64,000 nt of DNA, taken from contig JAJZVD010000001.1 in NCBI GenBank assembly GCA_021845805.1, forward strand, positions 62,001 through 126,000. Reading direction: 5' to 3'. Shown piece after piece: positions 58,348-64,000 of this stretch. The notes beneath the pieces were generated by a model. It did no database searches, had not been told where the DNA came from, and was given only the letters and a program-made list of their open reading frames with translations. Source of the stretch: Pseudomonadota bacterium. Its GTDB lineage: Bacteria > Pseudomonadota > Alphaproteobacteria > Rhodobacterales > Rhodobacteraceae. The position numbers and the translations under genes were made by a program. Every line of letters begins with the position of its first letter. Positions within the stretch are counted from its first letter, which is position 1.

Positions 58348-59565
58348 ATGTTCGCGATCGGCGGCCGCAAATCCCCGCTTGTCTGGGCCGTGCATCTGTC
58401 GGTGCTGCTGCTCGTCCTGCTCTGGACGCTGCCCACCGCGGGGCTCTTCATCACCTCGTTCCGGACCGCCGACCAGATCGCCGTATCGGGCTGGTGGACG
58501 GCGCTGTCCTCGTCCGAGCGCAACCAGGTCACCCGGCTGCCCGACGGCCCGGGCACCCAGGCGACGGATGGCAGCTACACGCTGTCGGGCACCGTGCTGC
58601 CCGATGGCGGCAGCGTCGTGGCCTGGGGCAAGACCAGCCTGAAGCCCAAGGCGTTCACGCCGGGCGAAACGGTCGACATGGGCGACGGCGTCACCATGGT
58701 GGTGCAGGCGAACGGCAGCTACACCATGACCGGCCCGAAGGCGCTGGACGGTGGCGGGCGCATCTTCTTCACCGCTGCCACGCCTCCCTCGTTCACCCTG
58801 GCGAACTACAGCAAGGTGCTGTTTGCCAACGGAATGCTGCGGGCCTTCATCAACTCGTTCACGGTGGCGATCCCCTCCACGGTCATCCCGATCCTTGTGG
58901 CTGCCTATGCCGCCTTCGCGCTGGCCTGGATGAAGTTTCCGGGCCGTGCGCTTCTTCTGGCGGTGGTGGTGGGCCTGCTGGTGGTGCCGCTGCAACTCTC
59001 GCTCATCCCGATCCTGCGGCTGTACAACAACCTGCACGACCTCACGCTTGTCCCCGACAAGAGCCTGATCGGCCAGCTGATCGACCTGTCCGGTCTGGGC
59101 ACCCATTCCGATGACGGCACGATGGTCGGCTTCAGCTCGAAAAGCTACCTTGGCATCTGGCTGGCCCATACCGGATTCGGCCTGCCGCTGGCCATCTACC
59201 TGCTGCGCAACTACATGGTCGGCATCCCGCGCGACATCATCGAAAGCAGCCGCGTGGACGGGGCGACCGACTTCCAGATCTTCCGCAAGATCATCCTGCC
59301 GCTCAGCTTCCCGGCGCTGGCCAGCTTTGCCATCTTCCAGTTCCTCTGGACCTGGAACGACCTGCTGGTGGCCACCGTCTTCCTCAGCCATCAGGCCGAC
59401 AGCCTGGTGATGACGGCGAAGCTGAAGGACCTGATGGGCTCGCGCGGGGGCGAATGGGAAATTCTGGCGGCCTCGGCCTTCGTGTCGATCTCTGTGCCGC
59501 TGCTCGTGTTCTTCGGCCTGCAGCGCTACCTTGTGCGCGGTCTGCTGGCCGGCTCTGTAAAGTGA
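58348..59565 (+). CDS. aglG: Alpha-glucoside ABC transporter permease
   Basis: Second permease, 405 residues, MalG-like. Helix 1 (about 10-35) is followed by a periplasmic insert of roughly 115 residues rich in Thr, Gly and Asp; this loop is typical of AglG and absent from MalG. The C-terminal core has the EAA-like loop ESSRVDGATDFQIFRKIILPLS. GGAGGGG is seven bases before the ATG. The alpha-glucosidase gene follows after ten bases. Confidence 0.94.
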   Translation: MFAIGGRKSPLVWAVHLSVLLLVLLWTLPTAGLFITSFRTADQIAVSGWWTALSSSERNQVTRLPDGPGTQATDGSYTLSGTVLPDGGSVVAWGKTSLKPKAFTPGETVDMGDGVTMVVQANGSYTMTGPKALDGGGRIFFTAATPPSFTLANYSKVLFANGMLRAFINSFTVAIPSTVIPILVAAYAAFALAWMKFPGRALLLAVVVGLLVVPLQLSLIPILRLYNNLHDLTLVPDKSLIGQLIDLSGLGTHSDDGTMVGFSSKSYLGIWLAHTGFGLPLAIYLLRNYMVGIPRDIIESSRVDGATDFQIFRKIILPLSFPALASFAIFQFLWTWNDLLVATVFLSHQADSLVMTAKLKDLMGSRGGEWEILAASAFVSISVPLLVFFGLQRYLVRGLLAGSVK

Positions 59566-59575
59566 CGAAAAGACA

Positions 59576-61195
59576 ATGACGACGACGGCAGGCGAGTGGT
59601 GGCGCGGCGCGGTGATCTATCAGATCTATCCGCGCAGCTATCAGGACAGCAACGGCGACGGGGTGGGGGATCTGAAGGGGATCACCGCGCGGCTTGCGCA
59701 TATTGCGAAGCTTGGCGCCGACGCGGTCTGGATCAGCCCGTTCTTCACCTCGCCCATGAAGGATTTCGGCTACGACGTGTCGGATTACTGCGATGTCGAT
59801 CCGATGTTCGGAACGCTGGCCGATTTCGATGCGCTGATGGACCAGGCCGGGCGCCTTGGGCTGCGGGTGATGATCGACCTCGTGCTCAGCCACACGTCGG
59901 ACAAGCACCCGTGGTTCGTCGAAAGCCGCCAGAGCCGCACCAACCCGCGCGCCAACTGGTACGTCTGGGCCGACCCGAAGCCCGATGGCACGCCGCCGAA
60001 CAACTGGCTGTCGGTCTTCGGCGGGTCGTCCTGGGCCTGGGATTCGCGGCGCGAGCAGTATTACCTGCACAATTTCCTGACCTCGCAGCCCGATCTGAAC
60101 CTGCACGAGCCTGCGGTTCAGGACGCGCTGCTGGATGTGGCGCGGTTCTGGCTGAAGCGGGGCGTGCATGGCTTCCGCCTGGACACGATCAACTTCTACT
60201 TTGCCGACACGTACCTGCGTGACAATCCGGCACTGCCGAAGGAATTGCGCAACGACTCGATCGCGCCATCGGTGAACCCCTACAATCACCAGCTTCACCT
60301 GTTCGACAAGAACCAGCCCGAGAACCTCGACTTCCTGCGCCGCTTCCGCGCCGAGCTGGAGCCCTACGGCGCCGCCGCGGTGGGCGAGGTCGGCGACGCG
60401 CAGCGCGGGCTCGAGATCATGGCCGAGTACACCTCGGGCGGCGACAAGGTGCAGATGTGCTATCCGTTCGAGCTGCTGCAGCCCCGGCGGCTGACCGCGG
60501 CGGCGGCGGTGGAGACCTTCGCGCGGATGGACCGCGCGGCGCCTGACGCCTGGCCTTGCTGGGCCTATTCCAATCATGACGTGGTGCGCCATGTCACCCG
60601 TTGGGGGCTGACCGACGCGGCGGCGCGCGCCTATACCCTGCTTCTTCTGTGTCTGCGCGGGTCGGTCTGCCTTTACGAGGGCGAGGAGTTGGGCCTGCCC
60701 GAGGCGGCGCTGGCCTTCGAGGATCTGCAGGACCCCTACGGCATCGAGTTCTGGCCCGAGTTCAAGGGCCGCGACGGCTGCCGCACCCCGATGGTCTGGG
60801 AGAGCGCGCCGGGCGGCGGCTTTTCCACTGCCAAGCCCTGGTTGCCGGTTCCGGCCGAACATCTGCCCCTGTCGGTCGCCGCGCAGGACAATGCGCCGGG
60901 TTCGATGCTCAACCATTACCGCGGCGCGCTTCGCCTTCGCCGGGCGCATCCTGCGCTGGTGACGGGCAGCCTCGAGGCGATGGCCGCCACCGGCGAGGTG
61001 CTGAGCTTCCTGCGCCGCGACGGGGCCGATGTGCTGTTCTGCGCCTTCAACCTTGGCGCGGAACCGGCGCGGATTGCGCTGCCTGCCGGGGCCTGGGCGC
61101 CGCTTGGCACCGATCTGGGCACGGTGGCAGAGATCAGCGGAAACACGGTGGCGTTGGGGCCCTGGCAGGTCTGCCTTGCCCGACAGCGCACCTGA
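59576..61195 (+). CDS. aglA: Alpha-glucosidase, GH13
   Basis: Cytoplasmic hydrolase of 539 residues cleaving imported alpha-glucosides. GH13 motifs: YQIYPRSYQDSNGDGVGDL at the N-terminus, the nucleophile Asp203 in FRLDTIN, the acid/base Glu271 in VGEVGD, and the transition-state Asp335 in YSNHDVVRH. It resembles the oligo-1,6-glucosidase/AglA group. No signal peptide is present. The ribosome binding site is weak (GAAAAG). It lies inside the transporter operon, between aglG and aglK. Confidence 0.95.
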   Translation: MTTTAGEWWRGAVIYQIYPRSYQDSNGDGVGDLKGITARLAHIAKLGADAVWISPFFTSPMKDFGYDVSDYCDVDPMFGTLADFDALMDQAGRLGLRVMIDLVLSHTSDKHPWFVESRQSRTNPRANWYVWADPKPDGTPPNNWLSVFGGSSWAWDSRREQYYLHNFLTSQPDLNLHEPAVQDALLDVARFWLKRGVHGFRLDTINFYFADTYLRDNPALPKELRNDSIAPSVNPYNHQLHLFDKNQPENLDFLRRFRAELEPYGAAAVGEVGDAQRGLEIMAEYTSGGDKVQMCYPFELLQPRRLTAAAAVETFARMDRAAPDAWPCWAYSNHDVVRHVTRWGLTDAAARAYTLLLLCLRGSVCLYEGEELGLPEAALAFEDLQDPYGIEFWPEFKGRDGCRTPMVWESAPGGGFSTAKPWLPVPAEHLPLSVAAQDNAPGSMLNHYRGALRLRRAHPALVTGSLEAMAATGEVLSFLRRDGADVLFCAFNLGAEPARIALPAGAWAPLGTDLGTVAEISGNTVALGPWQVCLARQRT

Positions 61196-61210
61196 GCGGA
61201 GGGAACGAAC

Positions 61211-62299
<1,089 letters not shown>

Positions 62300-62443
62300 G
62301 CGGCGGTTGACAGCGGGGCCCCCGCGGGCGCACACCGGCCCGGAAGCCCGCGCGCGCGGGGCATCACGCCCTGCGCATTCCGGCGCGCCCTTCGCCCTGC
62401 CGCCCATGCGGGCGGTCCGGGGCCAGACCGGGAAGGAAAGACC

Positions 62444-62587
62444 ATGGCCAAAGGTCAGTTGCGTTCCAACAAGGAAGCCAAGAAACCGAAGAAGGAAAAG
62501 CCGAAGGTGCTGGCGACCGCCGGCATGGCGGCCGTGGTGCAGAACACCGCGGGGCGCCTGAACGAGGCGCAGAAGAGCCGCAAGTAG
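62444..62587 (+). CDS. Small lysine-rich conserved protein, 47 residues
   Basis: Very basic 47-residue protein: an N-terminal half full of Lys (EAKKPKKEKPKV) and a short Ala/Val-rich C-terminal half ending in AQKSRK. A strong GGAAGGAAAG lies just before the ATG and codon use matches the neighbours, so it is likely real although very short. Similar small 'MAKGQ..SN.EAKKPKK' proteins occur in other proteobacteria as I recall; no function is known. Nucleic-acid binding is a guess from charge. It is probably transcribed alone. Confidence 0.7.
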   Translation: MAKGQLRSNKEAKKPKKEKPKVLATAGMAAVVQNTAGRLNEAQKSRK

Positions 62588-62743
62588 CCCGCGGGCCGGG
62601 GGCGCGGGCCTGTCGGCCGTGATGGCCACGGCCCGGCCCCGTCCTGTTGCTGCATGGTCCATTCGGCGCGCCCTTCCTCTTCCCTTGCAGGGGAAGTCTT
62701 GCGCTGCCGGATGAATTCCGGGTTAAAGGCGCCCGCGAATCCG

Positions 62744-62784
62744 CCCCCGGGCGGAGCCTTCGGAGGCCCGTCTTTTATGCTTTG
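62744..62784. terminator. Imperfect hairpin with T-rich tail between converging genes
   Basis: The GC-rich sequence around GGGCGGAGCC-TTCG-GAGGCCC at 62750-62769 can fold imperfectly and is followed by TCTTTTATGCTTT. It lies between the small basic gene (+) and the ureohydrolase gene (-). The rest of 62588-62809 holds a short hairpin, GGCCGTG/CACGGCC at 62615-62633, and nothing else I could recognise. Confidence 0.4.
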
Positions 62785-62809
62785 ATACCAATGGGTTGAC
62801 CTGCGATCC

Positions 62810-63769
62810 TCAGGTTCGCCCTGCGCGGGCGTGAAAGATGAAACCGAGAAAATTCAACAGAACCTGCGCGGCCAGGATCGCGGTGCTGCCGCTGTGGTCG
62901 TAGTCGGGGGCCACCTCGACCAGGTCCACCCCCACGATCTCATGCGCGCGCGCCGCGCCCTGCAGGATCTCGAGCACCTCGTAATAGAGGAAGCCGCCGT
63001 GACTTGGCGTGCCGGTGCCCGGCGCGATCGAGGGGCAGAAGCCGTCAATGTCGATCGTCACATAAAGCCGGGCGCCCGGCGGAATGCGCGCCAGCACCCC
63101 GTCGGGCCCCAGCGCGCGCACCTGCCGGACCGACAGGATGTCATCGCCCATCGCCCGCGCCGCCTCGTAGCCGTCCTTCGCGGTCGAGGACACGTTGCGG
63201 ATGCCCAGCGCGGTGATGCCGGTCACATAGTCGCGTTCTGCGGCGCGGCGCATCGGGTTGCCGTGGCCGTGGCGCACCCCGTGGCGGGTGTCGACGAAAT
63301 CCAGATGCGCGTCGATCTGGAGGATATGGATCGGCCCGCGCCCCTCGAAGGCGCGGATGCAGGGGATGTTCACCGAATGGTCGCCGCCGATCACCACCGG
63401 CAGGGCGCCCGCATCCAGGATCGCCCGCACGCCGGTTTCGATGTTGGCATGGCTTTTCTCGGTGTCGGTATGGACGATGTCGGCATCCCCGATGTCGACG
63501 ATGCGCACCTCGGGGCCCAGGTAGGTCACGTCGTCCTCGTGGTCGTAAGCCCCCGCATGGCCGAAGGAAAAGAGGGTGGATGCCTCGCGCACCGCGCGCG
63601 GGCCGAAGCGGGCGCCGGCGCGGAACTGGGTGCCGAAGTCGAACGGCGCGCCCAGGATGCAGGCATCGGCGGACAGGGCCGACCAGTCTGGCTGATAGGC
63701 GCGCTTGCCGAAGGTCGAAATGCCGACGAAGGGCAGGTTCAGGCGGCCGGTGTCGTAGCTGTTGGTCAT
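62810..63769 (-). CDS. speB: Ureohydrolase, agmatinase/guanidinobutyrase family
   Basis: Binuclear metal hydrolase of 319 residues that releases urea from a guanidino compound. Metal-binding motifs are GGDHSVN, QIDAHLDF and DIDGFCPSIAPGTG. The last reads DGFCPS where classical agmatinases usually have DALDPA, so the substrate may be guanidinobutyrate, guanidine or another guanidine rather than agmatine. The ATG at 63769 gives a family-like N-terminus; the frame is open a further 34 codons but these are Pro/Ala-rich. The truncated regulator gene lies upstream on the same strand. Confidence 0.82.
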   Translation of the reverse strand: MTNSYDTGRLNLPFVGISTFGKRAYQPDWSALSADACILGAPFDFGTQFRAGARFGPRAVREASTLFSFGHAGAYDHEDDVTYLGPEVRIVDIGDADIVHTDTEKSHANIETGVRAILDAGALPVVIGGDHSVNIPCIRAFEGRGPIHILQIDAHLDFVDTRHGVRHGHGNPMRRAAERDYVTGITALGIRNVSSTAKDGYEAARAMGDDILSVRQVRALGPDGVLARIPPGARLYVTIDIDGFCPSIAPGTGTPSHGGFLYYEVLEILQGAARAHEIVGVDLVEVAPDYDHSGSTAILAAQVLLNFLGFIFHARAGRT

Positions 63770-63888
63770 CGCGGCGGGCTCTGCGTGGGGGAAAACCGGG
63801 GCGAGCCTAGCATGGAACGCGGCCGCGACGAGGGGGAAACGCGCCCGGTCGGGCGGGCGGATCGGCGCCATCCGGCCCGGTATGCCGG

Positions 63889-64000
63889 CTATGGCAGCAG
63901 GCCATCCATCGCCGCGATCCGGTCCAGCAGCGCGGCCGCGGCGGGCGCCAGCGCGTTGCCTGCCAGCGTGGCCAGAACCACCGGCTCTCCCGGCCCGGCA
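63889..64000 (-). CDS. Truncated gene, possibly LysR family regulator C-terminus
   Basis: Only the last 36 codons are inside the window, ending in a TAG at 63891-63889. The peptide contains GEPVVLATLAGNALAPAAAA followed by LLDRIAAMDGLLP, which looks like the end of a LysR substrate-binding domain. The gene would be transcribed toward the ureohydrolase gene. The family call rests on a very short stretch. Confidence 0.45.
   Translation of the reverse strand, partial: AGPGEPVVLATLAGNALAPAAAALLDRIAAMDGLLP

Overview
The window is GC-rich, almost wall-to-wall coding DNA from an alphaproteobacterium, most likely a member of the Rhodobacterales (Rhodobacteraceae/Paracoccaceae type). The main pointers are a GTTC-N7-GTTC SOS box before uvrA, a VPLPA-CTERM surface protein, an aglEFGAK alpha-glucoside operon with a divergent LacI regulator, a TRAP transporter, several MttB/Cox-type genes, and a 'GAGGATATTTT' intergenic element I associate with this group. 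I saw no rRNA, tRNA, CRISPR array, insertion sequence or prophage, and no gene-free stretch longer than 300 bases. Both edges cut genes: a PBP1A gene at the left and a probable LysR-type regulator at the right.

Layout. 1-6.4 kb holds envelope and housekeeping genes: mrcA end, prfB, a DUF2189 membrane protein, a bactofilin with its M23 peptidase, a ferritin-like DUF455 protein and a bcp peroxiredoxin. 6.5-16.8 kb has a giant AsmA-like protein followed closely by queA, two MFS carriers, DUF924 and GFA proteins, a stand-alone lpd and a VPLPA-CTERM exported protein. 16.7-22.5 kb has a single-domain rhodanese behind a SqrR/BigR-like operator, SOS-controlled uvrA, pfkB and a TerC-like DUF475 protein. 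22.6-30.6 kb has gabT with a GntR regulator, then a divergent cluster (GntR-aroQ-aldolase facing dctPQM-aroE) that looks like uptake and use of a quinate/shikimate-like acid.

30.8-42.0 kb is one glycogen operon, glgP-glgB-glgC-glgA-glgX-pgm. 42.1-43.7 kb is an orphan MttB-family methyltransferase. 43.7-47.8 kb is a signalling cassette transcribed leftward: LuxR-type response regulator, FIST-domain sensor (NosP-like), PAS-rich hybrid histidine kinase (NahK-like). Divergent from it, 47.9-52.2 kb encodes a molybdenum hydroxylase of the form II CO-dehydrogenase type (coxG-coxS-coxL-coxM).

52.3-62.3 kb is the sugar region: glk, a GH1 beta-glucosidase and the LacI regulator aglR on the minus strand, facing aglE-aglF-aglG-aglA-aglK on the plus strand. 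A 47-residue basic protein, a ureohydrolase and the truncated regulator end the window.

The most interesting signal is regulatory. The same 14-base LacI-type operator, CCAAAGCGGTTTGG, sits before aglE and also 25 kb away before glgP, with a near copy before aglR and a second variant before glgP. Import and hydrolysis of alpha-glucosides, phosphorylation of the released glucose, and glycogen synthesis/turnover are therefore probably governed by one repressor. Other notable points are the rhodanese operator, the NosP-kinase-regulator cassette next to the cox genes, the hairpin over the pfkB ribosome binding site, and the palindrome before the VPLPA-CTERM gene.
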